NCBI GenBank assembly: GCA_026826555.1
Contig: JAKSZT010054335.1
Span: forward strand, 1,536,049-1,600,048
Length of the DNA stretch: 64,000 bases
From: Tolypeutes matacus
Taxonomy: Eukaryota; Chordata; Mammalia; Cingulata; Chlamyphoridae
Reading direction: 5' to 3'
Positions 33,001-47,637 of the stretch are shown piece after piece; the stretch's first letter is position 1; every line of letters starts with the position of its first letter. The translations under genes were made by a program, and so were the position numbers. The notes beneath the pieces are model-generated. The model had not been told where the DNA came from, made no database searches, and saw only the letters and a program-made list of their open reading frames with translations.

Positions 33001-33690
33001 TTATATATTTTTTAATTTTTAAAGATACTTAGATTACATAAAAAAATATAAGGGATTCCCATATACCCCATTCTCCACACCTCCCACTTTTCCCCACATT
33101 AACAACTTCTTTCATTGGTGTGGTACATTCATTGCAATTGATGAACACATTTTGGAGCATTACCACTAAGCATGGATTATAGTTTACATTGTAGTTTACA
33201 CTCTCTCCCACTCAATTCTATAGGTTATGGCAAGATATATAATGGCCTGTATCTGTCATTACAATATCACTCAGGTCAATTCCAAGTCCTGAACATGCCC
33301 CCATATTGCACCTCTTTTTCCCTCTTCCTGACTACAGCACCTCCAGTGGCCACTGTCTCCATATCAATGATATCATTTCTTCCATTGCTAGAATCACAAT
33401 CTCTATAGTAGAAAACCAGTAAATCTACTCTAGTCCATATTTTATCCCCTAATCCTGAGGCTTCTGGGATGGTGATGCCCACTCTGCCTCTAATTGAGAG
33501 GGTGCTTTGATCCCATATGGCTGATGGATGGGACTCTCTTGCAGTTGTAGATACCCTCAGTTCCTTGGTGTAGTGGTTATCCATCCTCACCTCCTTGTTA
33601 GTTGTCTTGGATGAGTCCAATGAACTGGAGAGTAGGTGTAGCAACTCCAATGAGGCTCAGGGTCCAGCTGGCACATGGACAGCCCAGAAA
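33001..33690 (-). mobile_element. L1 3' UTR, inverted
   Basis: On the minus strand the end reads TATGTAATCTAAGTATCTTT followed by A-rich sequence at the left edge, matching the L1 3' terminus at 11940 and the copy at 50160-50520. Minus-strand frames at 33276-33650 (124 codons) and 33029-33211 (60 codons) are open, and the latter has a recognisable counterpart at 50180-50446. I do not claim it is a gene. Confidence 0.6.
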
Positions 33691-34039
33691 TTAAAGTCTC
33701 TTGGATGTACACCTACCAACATATGAAAAAGCCACCACAAATATTATACTCAATGGTAAAAGTCTGACAGCTTGCCCCCTGCAATCAGGAACAAGACAAG
33801 GATGCTGCCCACTGTTACCACTGCTATTCAACATTGTGCTGGAAGTTGTAGCTAGGGCAGTTAGGCATGAAAAAGAAATAAAAGGCATCCAAATTAAGGA
33901 AGAAGGAAAACTTTTATTTGCAGATAACATGATCATATATATAGAAAGTCCCAAAAAATCTAAACAAAGCTGCTGGAACTAATAAACGAATTCAGCAAAT
34001 TGGTGGGGTACAAGATGAAGATGGAAAAATCAGTAGTGT
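33691..34039 (+). pseudogene. L1 ORF2 reverse-transcriptase fragment with mutated active site
   Basis: 33701-33982 (93 codons) encodes RT palm sequence: [32 protein letters not shown]. The catalytic box reads FADN at about 33919-33930 instead of FADD, losing the second catalytic Asp. Host text continues after the nested L1 at 35135. 34025-34039 is the left TSD of that insertion. Confidence 0.85.
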
Positions 34040-35119
34040 TTCAAAGAAATGAAATCTGGATGCATTTTGACAACAATGGATGAACCTTGAGAATATTATG
34101 TTGAGTGAAATAAGCCAGACACAAAAGGACAAATATTGTATGGTCTCACTAATATGAACTAAATACGATGAGTAAACTCATGGAGGTAAACCATAGAGTA
34201 TATACACTAGGAAATTGAATATGGATTGAGAATATACATTGAGCTCAATGTATATAGAATTTATGTATATAGAATTTTCAATAAGGTTTATTATCAAAGT
34301 GTGGAAATAAATAGAGTTGATGGTAACACATTATAATGAGTACAACTAACACTGCTGATTTATAAATGAGATTGTGACTAAAAGGGGTAGTCAATTGAAA
34401 GGAAACTAGAGAATAATCTTGGGTATGTATAACAAAGATTTCAGTGGTGGATGAAGATTGTGGTTAATAGTATAAATATAAGAATGTTCTTTTACAAAGT
34501 ATTAAGAATCTGGTGACACATGGGGAAATTACAACTAATATAATTTAAGGATGATAGTTATTGTAGTATTTTTGCAGTGGTGGAAAGAAGATATTTTATC
34601 AATTCTGAAAGACAACTATAGGGAGTTATAAGGGGATATGGGATTTTTCCTTTTGGAGTAATGAAAATGTTCTAAAATTGACTGTGATGATGACAGCACA
34701 ACTATGTGATGAAAATGAGAGCTACTGAATGTACACTTTGAATGGATTGTACAAAGTATGGATCTGTATAACACAGGGAATGCAGTGTTGGACTGTGGTT
34801 AATAGGACAAATATGAGAAAGTTCTCTCATGAACTATAACAAATATGTAATACAAATAAGGGGTGTTAATAATCAGGTGGGTTAGGGGAAAATACACCAA
34901 ATATAAGATATGGGCTATAGTTAGTAGTAATACTTTGATGAGCTATTTCATAGTTTGTAACAAAAGTTTCACAACAATGCAAGGTGTTGATAGTGGGGTG
35001 ATGTATGAGAGCCCCGTATGATGATATGCATGTTTGTTTTGTAAACAAACTTTTACTATATATTTATTGTTTATGTATGTTCATGTATGAGTGATGTACT
35101 TCAATAAAATTTTATTCTA
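34040..35119 (+). mobile_element. 5'-truncated L1 nested in L1, 15-bp TSD
   Basis: It carries the last ORF2 codons (GATGAACCTTGAGAATATT), a 3' UTR of about 1 kb and AATAAA at about 35103, then a short A tail. The perfect duplication AAAAATCAGTAGTGT is at 34025-34039 and 35120-35134. The 3' UTR is alignable to 61870-62397, so both belong to one subfamily. Confidence 0.9.
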
Positions 35120-35943
35120 AAAAATCAGTAGTGTCTCTATACATTTGTAATGAGCAATCTGAAGAGGAAGTCAAGAAAAAATTCCATTTGCAATAACAAC
35201 TAAAAGAATAAATAACTAGGAATAAAAGACTTAAATAGAAAATTACAAAACTTTACAAAAAGAAATCAAAGAAGATTTAAATAAATTGAGGACATTCAAT
35301 GCTCATGGATTGGAAGACTAAATATTGTTAAAATGTCAATTCTACCCAAAATTATTTACAGATTCAATGCAATTCCAATCAAAATTCCAACACACTACTT
35401 TGCAGAAATGGAAAACCCATCATCAAATTTATTCAGAAGGATAAGGGGCCCCAAATAGCCAAAAACATCTTGAAAACAAAGAATGAAGTTGGAGGACTCA
35501 CACTTCCAAACTTTAAAACTTATTACAAAGCTACATTGGTGAAAAACAGCATGGTACTGGCACATGGATAGATATACAGACCAATGGAATCAAATTGAGA
35601 GTTCAGAAATAGACCCTCACATCTACGGCCAATTTATTTTTGACAAGACTGCCAAGTCCACTCAAAGGGAAGAATAGTCTCTTCAACAAATGGTGCTAGG
35701 AGAACTGGATATCCATATGCAAAAGAAAGAAAGAAGACCCCTATCTCACACCATATACAAAATTAACTCAAAATGGATCAAAGATCTAAATATAAGAACC
35801 AGAACTATAAAACTCCTAGAAGAAAATGTATGGAAGCATCTTCAGGATCTTGTGTTAGACAAAGGTTTCTTAGATTTATACCCAAAGCACAAGCCACAGA
35901 AGAAAAAATAGATAAATGGGACCTCATCAAAATTTAAAAACAC

Positions 35944-36060
35944 ATGGAAGCAGATGTAGCTCAAGCGGTTGGGCATCTGTCTACCATATGGATGGACCCG
36001 GGTTCGATCCCCGGGACCTCCTGGTAAAATAAAAAAAAAATAAAAAATAAATAAAATTAA
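35944..36060 (+). mobile_element. tRNA-derived SINE in L1 ORF2
   Basis: GCAGATGTAGCTCAAGCGG, GGGTTCGATCCCCGGGACC, then an A-rich tail with TAAA units. Flanks AAATTTAAAAACAC / AAAATTAAAAAACAC approximate the target duplication. Confidence 0.85.
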
Positions 36061-36338
36061 AAAATTAAAAAACACTTTTGTGCACCAAAGAACTTTATCA
36101 TGAAAAGACAACTTACTCAATGGGAGACAATATTTGGAAACTACGTTATCAGATAAGGATTTAATATCTAGAATATATAAAGAAATCCAATAATTCAATA
36201 ATAAAAAGACAAATAATCCAATTAAAAAGACTCGAAAAGACATTCCTCTGAAGAGAATATACATATGGCTAAAAAGCACATGAAAAGATGCTCAACATCA
36301 TTAGCTACTAGGGAAATGCAAGTCAAAATCACCATGAG

Positions 36339-36425
36339 AGGGAGCAGATGTAACTCAGTTGTTGAACAACTGCTTCCCATGTATGAGGTCCCAGGCTCAA
36401 TCCCCAGTATCTCCTTAAAAAAAAA
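36339..36425 (+). mobile_element. tRNA-Ala-like short SINE
   Basis: GGGAGCAGATGTAACTCAG, then TTCCCATGTATGAGGTCCC, CTCAATCCCCAGTATCTCC and an A tail. The part from ATGTATGAGGTCC onward is very close to tRNA-Ala, as in the copy at 14194. Flanks TCACCATGAG / TCACCACAATGAG mark the duplication. Confidence 0.8.
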
Positions 36426-37396
36426 AGTCACCACAATGAGATACCATTTCACATCCCCTAGAATGGATAATACAAAAAAAACCCCAGAAAATTACAAGTG
36501 TTGGAGAGGATGTGGAGAAACAGGAACACATTCACTGCTGGTGAGAATGTAAAATGGTGCAGCCACTGTGGAAGTCAGTTTGGCAGTTCCTCAGAAAGCT
36601 TAGTATAGAATTACCATATGACTCGGCAATCCTTTTACTAGGTATATACCCAAAAGAATTGAAAGCAGGGACTGGAATAGATGTTTGCACACTGATGTTC
36701 ATAGCGGCATTATTTACAATTGCCAAAAGATGGACACAACTCAAGTGCCCCTCACCTGATAAATGGATAGACACAATGTGGTATATACATACAATGGAAT
36801 ATTATGCAGCATCAAAAAAGAATGAAGTTCTGGTTTATGTGAAAATATGGATGAACCTTAAAGACATAATGCTAAGTGAAATAAGCCAGACACAGATGGA
36901 CAAATATTGTATGATATCACTGATATAATTAGAACAAACAAACTCAATCACAATCTAGAATGCAGGTTACAAGGGGTTGGGATGGGGGTAGAGAATGAGG
37001 AATTAATGCTTAAATTGTACAGAATTTATATTTGGCTTGATTGTAAAGTTTTGGAAATGGATGGTGGTGATAGTAGCATAACTCACAACATTGAGTGTAA
37101 TTACCAGCACTGAATTATATATGTGAATATGGCTAAAGGGGGAAATTTTAGGTTATATATGTTACTAGAATAAAAATTAAAAGCAAAAACATAGGATTGT
37201 ACAACACAGTGAGCCCTATTGTAAATGATGGATATAGTTAATAGTACAATTACAAAATTGTTCTTTCATGAATTATAAAAAAATGTACAATACTAATGCA
37301 AGGTGTTAATAATAGGGTGGTATATGGCAACTCTTTATATATTTTATGCATGATATTTCTGTAAACCTACAAGTTCTTTAACAAAAAAAAATTTTA

Positions 37397-37450
37397 AGGA
37401 AGGAAGGAAGAGAGGGAGGGAGGAGAGGGAGGGAGGGAGAGAAGGAAGAA
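37397..37450 (+). repeat. (GGAA)/(GGGA) purine microsatellite
   Basis: About 54 bases of GGAA, GAGG and GGGA units follow the L1 A-rich tail. Confidence 0.9.
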
Positions 37451-37460
37451 TACCGAGTGA

Positions 37461-38815
37461 TTCTCTGTATCCTTTATCCAGTTTCCCCAATGGTATCATC
37501 TTGGAAAACTACAATACAATAGTACAACTAGGATATCGACATTGCTATGGTCCACCTATCTTATTCAGATTTCTGCATTTAAACTTGTACTTATTTGTGA
37601 GGATGTGTGCACGTATTTAGTTTGGTACAATTTTATCCCATGTGTAGATTGATGTATCCGCCATCACAGTCAAAATACAGAATGGTTCCACCACAACAGG
37701 GTCCCTTGTGCTACACTTTTAATACCACACCTACCTCCCTAATTCTGGGCAACCACTAACCTTTTTGTTTTTTCAAAATTTTGCCTTTTCAAAATGTTAC
37801 ATAAATTTTGCTTAGAACAATCCCATGGAAATTCATTCAAGTTGTTTCATGTTTCAGTGGTTCTTTCCTTTTATTCCTGAGTAGAGTTCCATGGTATGTA
37901 TGTACCAAGTCTGTTAACCATTCACCCACTGAAGGACATCTGAGTTTGTGTTAGTTTCCTATTGCTGCGATAACAAATTACCACAAACTTAGTAGTTTAA
38001 AGCTACTCAAATTTATTATATTACAGTTCTGGAGGTCAAATGCCCTAAAATTAAGGTGTTGGTAGTGCTGTGTTCCCCTGGAAGCTCTAGGGGAGAATCT
38101 GTTTGTTATTTTGCCATTTCCAACTTCTAGAAATGGCCTGAATTCCTTGGCTCAAGGTCCCTTCCTCCAGTTTAAAGTCAGCTACATATCATCTTCAAAT
38201 CTCTCTCTCTTTCAGTCTGACCTCTATTTCTGTCAACACATCTCCTCTGACTCTGACTCTCTTGCCTCCCTCTTAAAACGGTTCCTGTGATCACACTGGG
38301 CCCACCCAGATCATCCAGGATAATCTTCCCATCTCAAGATTCTTAACTTAATCACATTCCTTTTGGAATATTAAGTAACATATTCACAGGTCCCTGAGCA
38401 TCTGGAAATCTTTGGGAGGCCATTATTCTGTTAACCACAGGAATGTTTCCAGAAGTTGGATATTATGAATAAAACTGCTATAGATACATGTACAGGCTTT
38501 TTGTGTGAACATAAATCTTCATTTCTCTGGGATAAATGCCCAGGAGGGCAATTTCTTTGTCGCATGAGACTTGCATATTTAGTTTTATAAACAACTGCCA
38601 ATCTGTTTTCTAGAATGGCTGTAATATTTTACATCCCACTAGCAATATGTGAGTGATCCACATATGGAGATATCTGCCCCAGCATTTATGTTGTCACTAT
38701 TTTTTATTTTAGCCGTTCTGGTAGGCATGTAGTGATATCTCATTGCAGTTTAACTTTGCATTTCTTTAAAGGCTAATGATGTCGAACATCTTTGCACGCG
38801 GATATTGATTGTTAA
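37461..38815 (-). mobile_element. Old L1 3' sequence, inverted, split by an LTR
   Basis: 37461-37946 and 38440-38815 are reverse-complement L1 text (GAGTAGAGTTCCATGG, CCATTCACCCACTGAAGG; then AATAAAACTGCTATAG, TAGAATGGCTGTAATATT). The reading continues logically across the LTR at 37947-38439. Confidence 0.65.
37947..38439 (-). mobile_element. MLT1-family (MaLR) solo LTR, inverted
   Basis: The plus strand starts TGTGTTAGTTTCCTATTGCT, has CACAAACTTAGTAGTTTAAA and TTACAGTTCTGGAGGTC, and ends TTCTGTTAACCACA, the reverse complement of the MLT1 pattern. The 493-bp length fits. Flanking GAGTT / GGAAT is a weak 5-bp match. Confidence 0.75.
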
Positions 38816-38828
38816 AAAGGTACCAGGA

Positions 38829-38986
38829 GGGGGAAGCGATGTGGCTCTAACAGTTGGGCACCCACCTACCACATGGGAGGTCCCGGGTTCGGTTGCAGTG
38901 CCTCCTAAAAAGAAGAGGAACAGCCATAGCAAGCACAAACAATGAGGGGGAGAAATAGATAAAATAAATCTTTAAGAAAAAAAAAA
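38829..38986 (+). mobile_element. tRNA-derived SINE, upstream of the protease gene
   Basis: GGGGAAGCGATGTGGCTCT, TCCCGGGTTCGGTTGCAG, AACAATGAGGGGGAG and an A tail. GTACCAG recurs at both flanks (38819-38825 and 38987-38993). Confidence 0.85.
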
Positions 38987-38995
38987 GTACCAGTA

Positions 38996-39045
38996 GGGGA
39001 GCAGATGTAGCTCAAGTGGTTGAGTGCCTGCTTCCCCGTACCTCC

Positions 39046-39076
<31 letters not shown>
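38996..39076 (+). mobile_element. Truncated tRNA-derived SINE
   Basis: GGGGAGCAGATGTAGCTCAA, GAGTGCCTGCTTCCCCG then TACCTCC and about 28 A. The B-box region is largely deleted. The duplication TACCAGTA is at 38988-38995 and 39077-39084. It inserted right at the end of the preceding SINE. Confidence 0.88.
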
Positions 39077-39077
<1 letters not shown>

Positions 39078-39526
39078 ACCAGTATCATCTTAAACTCCGA
39101 GGCTAATAATGCCAAATGCAACATTTGTGCTAAGAAGTTTTAAGTTTTATTGCAAACAAGTGGGGGAGAGAGGTGCTGGGATATGCCTGGCCCTCGCCCA
39201 AGCCGGAGAAGTCCCTCGGGGCTGCAGGGAATTACACACACATCTCTGTGAAAAACGAGGGTGGAGTGCCACCTGCTTGGAAGCTGCAGCCTTCGGTGGC
39301 CAGGGACCCAGACCAGGGGGTCTCCCAGGGCCCGAAAGGCGCCCCGTTTTAATGAGAGAGAGGTTTGAGGCCACGGAGCCCTGGGAGGAGGGGAAAACTC
39401 ACCATGGTCACGGCTCCTCGGGTCGCACGACCCCGCGGGATCCCGTTTCCCGCCAGAAGCCAGGGCAGGGGCGGGAGCCGCCGCGAGGGGGCGCCACCAG
39501 AAGGGCTGAGGCCGCCAGCAGTGCCC

Positions 39527-43221
<3,695 letters not shown>

Positions 43222-43800
43222 TGGCCCAGCACACTCCCTTCCAGTTTCTGGTTCTTGCACTAAGCCTCTCCTTCGACCTCCCATGCTTTCTCTCTGTACT
43301 TTCCTCACATTCCGGCTGGGATCCATTGACCCTGTGGAGATCCACACAACAGAGCGTGGCAGCGAGGCTGGGGCCTGGGAAATGCCCAAGCCCACTGAAC
43401 CCGTCACCTGTCTGAGCCACACTCAAACCTTGGCTGTGAAAGATCCCAGCCAGAGGGCCAGCTGACCTGCCAGGTAGAGCTGATGATTCATGGAAATTTT
43501 GGAGAACATCTACCAGAAAAGAGAGAGTGAAGAAGGCATCGCCATCTCCCTGCTGAAGTACAAGGCTGGGGATTTCCATATTGGACTCAGCTCTTTGGGC
43601 TGGGGGAAGTTCCCTTGCACCCCAGCGTGGATCCATCTGTGAAAGGACAGCTTCTGTCACACAGGCCCAGGTGGGACAACGCAGCCCTGGAACCCCCTTC
43701 CTCAGTGCCCTAGTGGCCATGTCCAGAGACACCCAGTTGTGTTGAGGCCTTATGGAGAGCCGGGATTCAAGATGTCAACTGAATAAATACTTGAGAGTCC
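43222..43800 (+). other. PRSS44: 3' UTR of the PRSS44-like gene
   Basis: This is about 560 bases of non-coding sequence between the stop codon and the poly(A) signal. A 187-codon antisense ORF (43169-43732) crosses it but has no recognisable domain. Confidence 0.6.
43782..43787 (+). terminator. Poly(A) signal AATAAA
   Basis: It is a canonical hexamer about 560 bases after the stop, followed by a GTGTGT-like GU-rich element at 43803-43809. Cleavage is expected near 43800. Confidence 0.75.
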
Positions 43801-43809
43801 CCTGTGTGT

Positions 43810-44141
43810 TCTGAATCTCTGCTCACATATAACATGCTCTGAAGAGAACTCATTTCCCATTTACCTAAGGAAGATATTCATGGTCTCTGTTAAACCTTAG
43901 GTGAGCAAGTGGTGAAGAGTCTGCCTGCTCAGAACTAAATCTATTGGATGACCTAGTTCCTGCTGCCTGGGCTTATTAGCAGGTCTATAGTTGGTATTAT
44001 TTCAGTTGAGATTAACAGCCTGTGCAGCACAGGAGCACAAGGGACAGGGACTGGGGCATGGCACTCTTGCACCTCCTAGCACCTCTTTTTGCTGTTCTGC
44101 TGGGGCAGGAAATGTTTAAAATAGTCTGAAATTCCATGTCA
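43810..44141. other. Intergenic sequence without recognised features
   Basis: I see no gene or repeat between the protease poly(A) site and the hAT element. Confidence 0.4.
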
Positions 44142-44391
44142 TACCAGACCTGAGATTCTTAAGAACCTTTTTTGTTCCATGGACTCCTTTGCCAGTCAGT
44201 GAAATGAATACTACTGTAATTTATTTATTGCATACATTCATAAGTGAAGGAAATGCTATTTCCTTCACCTATTTCAGTTAAAGGTCAGAGAAAATAAAGA
44301 CAATAATTTGATTTTTTTCAATTAAAGCTCATGGATCCCCTGAAATCTCAAGGGGTCTGTGGACCCCTGCTTAAGAACCCCTGTACCAGAC
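44142..44391. mobile_element. hAT-type MITE with perfect 8-bp TSD
   Basis: The element is 44150-44383, with right terminal repeat GCTTAAGAACCCCTG and diverged left repeat CTGAGATTCTTAAGAACC. GTTCCATGGACTCC and GGGGTCTGTGGACCCC are subterminal. TACCAGAC is repeated at 44142-44149 and 44384-44391. It is related to 32260-32643. Confidence 0.9.
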
Positions 44392-44651
44392 AGGAAGGAA
44401 ACTATCAAAGACCACTAGAATTGTGTCAAAACAGTTCAGGAGCCAATTTCAAGAGGCTTCCTGCAGTGGTCATATGGTGTTCCTCCAGATCCCATTTACA
44501 GAGAAAATGCACCTATTCCCCAGCTCCTGCAAATAATTGATTCTAGCTGCATCTCTTACTAAGAAATGAATTCATTTGCGAGGAACCAATTAGCTTAAGA
44601 CTATGCCCCTTCACAGAGGGTAACCTATAGCAAATGATTGGTGAAGCTGAG

Positions 44652-45094
44652 TGTTTTAGTTTGCTAGGCTGCTGAAAGCAGATACCATGTATGGGTTGGC
44701 TTAGCAATGGGAATTTACTAGCTTACAGTTTTTGAGGCTGAGAAAAATGTACAAATCAAGGCATCATCAAGGTGATGCTTTCTCTCCAAGGACTGGCTGC
44801 CACCAGTGCCACCTTGACTCCTCTGCCACATGTCAAGTGGTGCCTGCTGGTCTCTCCGTTTCCTTCTGGGTTTCCTTGCTTTTGGCTTCTTATTTCTGCA
44901 GTGTTCTGCCTCTTTTGTCTGAATTTCATTCTCTTATAAAGGACTCCTGTAAGAGGATTAAGACCCACCTTGAGGCACACCATAACTGAAGTATCCTCAT
45001 CAAAAGGTCCTATTACAATAGGTTTATAGCCACAGGAATGGATTAGCTTTTAGAACGTGATTTTCTGGGGTGCATACAGTTCCAAACCACCACA
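44652..45094 (-). repeat. MaLR 3' LTR
   Basis: The plus strand starts TGTTTTAGTTTGCTAGGC and ends TTCCAAACCACCACA. The internal side abuts CTCCACCATCTGG, whose counterpart (GGTGGAG|TGTGG) is at the same LTR junction at 58356. Confidence 0.85.
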
Positions 45095-45882
45095 CTCCAC
45101 CATCTGGAACCCAAAAAGGCATGCTTTTTCCATATGCTAAATATATTCATCCCATTACAACATCCCAAATGCCTTACATCATTTCAGTAAAAATGCTAAG
45201 TACCAAGCCTCATCAAAATTGGTTATAGGTGTGTCTGTCCTGTGGCACAATTCCCCTCCACAGGTCTGTGAACCTATGAAACCTAGAGAACAAGTTACCT
45301 GCTTCCAATAAACAATGGAGGGACAGTCATAGGATACATATTCCTAGTCCCATAGGCAAAAATTGGAAGGAAAACAGGGGTCACAAGTCCCAAACAATCA
45401 CAAAACCCTGCGAGGAATCCTCCATTAGATTTCAAGGTCTGAGAGTCATCTATAGAATGATGTTTTGTCCTCCGGGCCTGATGGAATGGCAGCCCCCCCT
45501 TTCCAAGTGCTTATGCAGTGGCCACGCTTTCCTAGAATATGGAGAGCTGCTCTCCCCGATATTGGGGTGAAGGTCCCAACCTTGTCAAACATTAGGGTGG
45601 CTTACAGACTCTCTGCAATCCCCCAGGCATCTGAGAAAACTGGGATAGTAACACCCTTCTGAAACAATGAGGCAGAAAGCCTACCCTCTCCAAGTACAAG
45701 GTCATACCCTTTCCACACACATGGGTGGGCTTGTTCTCTTGGCCCTAGAGATGTCTTCAGTCCAGACCTCAGCTTCCATTGTTCTTCCTTTGAAATGATT
45801 TTTCCCACCGTGTGTCCCTTTTCTGTCCCTTTCAGTCCAGGTTGGCAGTGGTTCTGTTCATATAGATCTTACAAAAAACTTG

Positions 45883-46523
45883 TCAGTTTTGCATGTAGTA
45901 TACAGGGGTACAAACCATCAGACAAAAGAATTCTTCACAAATCCTTTCTGGATAACTGCATTTCCAATCCTGACTTGCACTGAAATGACTGACTGGGTTC
46001 ATATCAGTTAAACCATCATATGGAACACTAGTCTCTGGAGACTTCCTTTCCAGAAGCATGGGATTTTCGAAACCATCAATTTCTGGTTTCTTTGTGCCCA
46101 GGAGTTCAGTTCTCAGCTTATCCCTTTCCTCTTGCAATTTACTGTAAGCTGCAAGGAGAAACCAGGCTGTACTTTCCATATTTAGTTTGGAAATTTCCTC
46201 AGCTAAATATCCAAGCTTGTCACTTTCAAATTTTTCCTTCCATCCAACGTCAGAACTCAAGTTTGCCAGTTTCTCTGCCACTTTAATACAAAGGTTACCA
46301 TTTTTTCCAATTTACAATGACACATTCATCACTTATGTCTAAGGCCTCATCATAAGTACCTTTAGCATCCATATTTCTACCAACAATCTCTTCAAAGCAA
46401 TTGAAGTCTTTTCTATCAATAGCTCCCAATTCTTTCAGCCTGTACCCATTAAGGAATTCCAAAGCCATTTCCATAATTTTCATATTTGCAATAGTTGCAC
46501 CCCAGTCTTCTGGTACCAAAATC
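45883..46523 (-). pseudogene. MaLR gag-like remnant
   Basis: Two minus-strand frames, 46519-46295 (74 codons) just after the PBS and 46281-45883 (132 codons), encode acidic, helix-forming sequence with a coiled-coil-like stretch (KLQEERDKLRTELL). The two frames are offset by a frameshift at about 46285. Position and size fit the gag of ERVL/MaLR elements. I recognise no zinc knuckle. It is not functional as a capsid protein in this state. Confidence 0.55.
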
Positions 46524-46928
46524 TGTTTTAGTTTGCTAGGCTGCTGAAATTTATTAGCTTACACTTGTGAGGCTGAAAAAAAATGCCCAAATCAAGGTGA
46601 TGCTTTTTTCGTGAGACTGGCTGCCAGCAATCCTTGACTCCTCTGCCACATGGCAAGGCACATGTCAGCCTCTGGTGGTATCTCCCTTCTCTTCCAGGTT
46701 TCATTGCTTTCAGCTTCATGCTTCCATGGCTTTCTCTCTCTTTGTCTGCATTTCATTGTCTCCACTGAAACTGTGACTCCAGTAAGAGAATTAAGACCCA
46801 TCCTGGGACATGCATTCACTGAAGTAACCTCATCAAAAGGTCCTACTTACACTAGATTTACACCCACAGGAATGGATTAGCTTTAAATACGTGATTTTCT
46901 GGAATACACAAAGTTCTAAACCACTACA
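46524..46928 (-). repeat. MaLR 5' LTR
   Basis: It matches 44652-45094 in order (GCTGCTGAAA, CAAATCAAGGTGATGC, CATCAAAAGGTCCTA, AGGAATGGATTAGCTTT) but is clearly more diverged than the ERV LTR pair, so the insertion is older. Confidence 0.85.
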
Positions 46929-46933
46929 CTGGG

Positions 46934-47160
46934 ATTCAAGGGCCCAGCCTCCTTGCCTCAATTTGGGACAACTTGAAAGGGCTTCTTTTAGGATCAGCTG
47001 AGACCTCAGTTGCAACTACATTGTAGCTTAGCATCTCCCATTGTCCAATTCTGCCTCATTTGCTCTCTTACAGGCTTATCTCCCAAGAGTACCCTTCAGC
47101 ACAGTTTGCATTCAATTCTGTCTTAGATTCTGTTTCTAGGGAACCCAATCTAAGACATTT
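46934..47160. other. Unassigned repeat-like sequence
   Basis: 47060-47155 has the look of an old LTR end (GGGAACCCAATCTAAGACA), but I cannot place it. Confidence 0.35.
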
Positions 47161-47637
47161 CTCCTGGCCACAGATTGGACAATTTGATTGTGTTGGCTTT
47201 GGTCAAAGTCTTCTTTTGCAGCTATTAAGATGATCATATGATTTTTCTTTTATCCTTAGTTATATGATTTTTACATGTTAAATAAACCTTGTGTTCATGG
47301 AGTAAATCCAAATTGTTCATATGTATTATATACTTTTGGATTTGATTTGTTAAAATTTTGCTTAGCATTTTGCATATATGTTCATGGGGGGACTGAACTT
47401 TTCTTTTCTTATAATGACTATATTTTTGGTAGCAGGTAATTCTAGCCTCATAAAATGATTTGGGAAGTATTTCTGCTTTTCCATTTTTCTGGAAGAAGTT
47501 TTGTAGAATTAATATTATTTTTTCCTTAAATCTATAGTAGAATTCACCAATTAAGCCATCTGGGCTTGGTGATTACTTTTTGGAAGTTAATTAATTGTTG
47601 AGATCAATTTCTTCAATAGATATGCTCCTTGTGTGAG

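Larger units (their letters stand above)
35120..37396 (+). pseudogene. L1 ORF2 C-terminal half and 3' UTR
   Basis: 35690-35911 encodes an ORF2 segment (LGELDIHMQKK, NSKWIKDLNI), 36554-36928 (124 codons) the ORF2p C-terminus ([29 protein letters not shown]). It is followed by a 3' UTR of about 450 bases. Two SINEs interrupt it. The end at 37381-37396 is A-rich and runs into a GGAA repeat. Confidence 0.8.
44652..46928 (-). mobile_element. MaLR-type provirus with two LTRs
   Basis: 3' LTR 44652-45094, internal region 45095-46523, 5' LTR 46524-46928. Flanks CTGAG (44647-44651) and CTGGG (46929-46933) match at 4 of 5. A TGGTACCAGAAG PBS-like sequence follows the 5' LTR, as in ERVL/MaLR elements. 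The internal region is only 1.4 kb and gag-like, with no pol, the usual state of MaLRs. Its 3' internal end aligns well with 58030-58356. Confidence 0.85.

Noticed and set aside
12135..36425. tRNA-like sequences with good A and B boxes
   Set aside because: They are followed by A-rich tails and flanked by target duplications, so they are SINEs and not functional tRNA genes.
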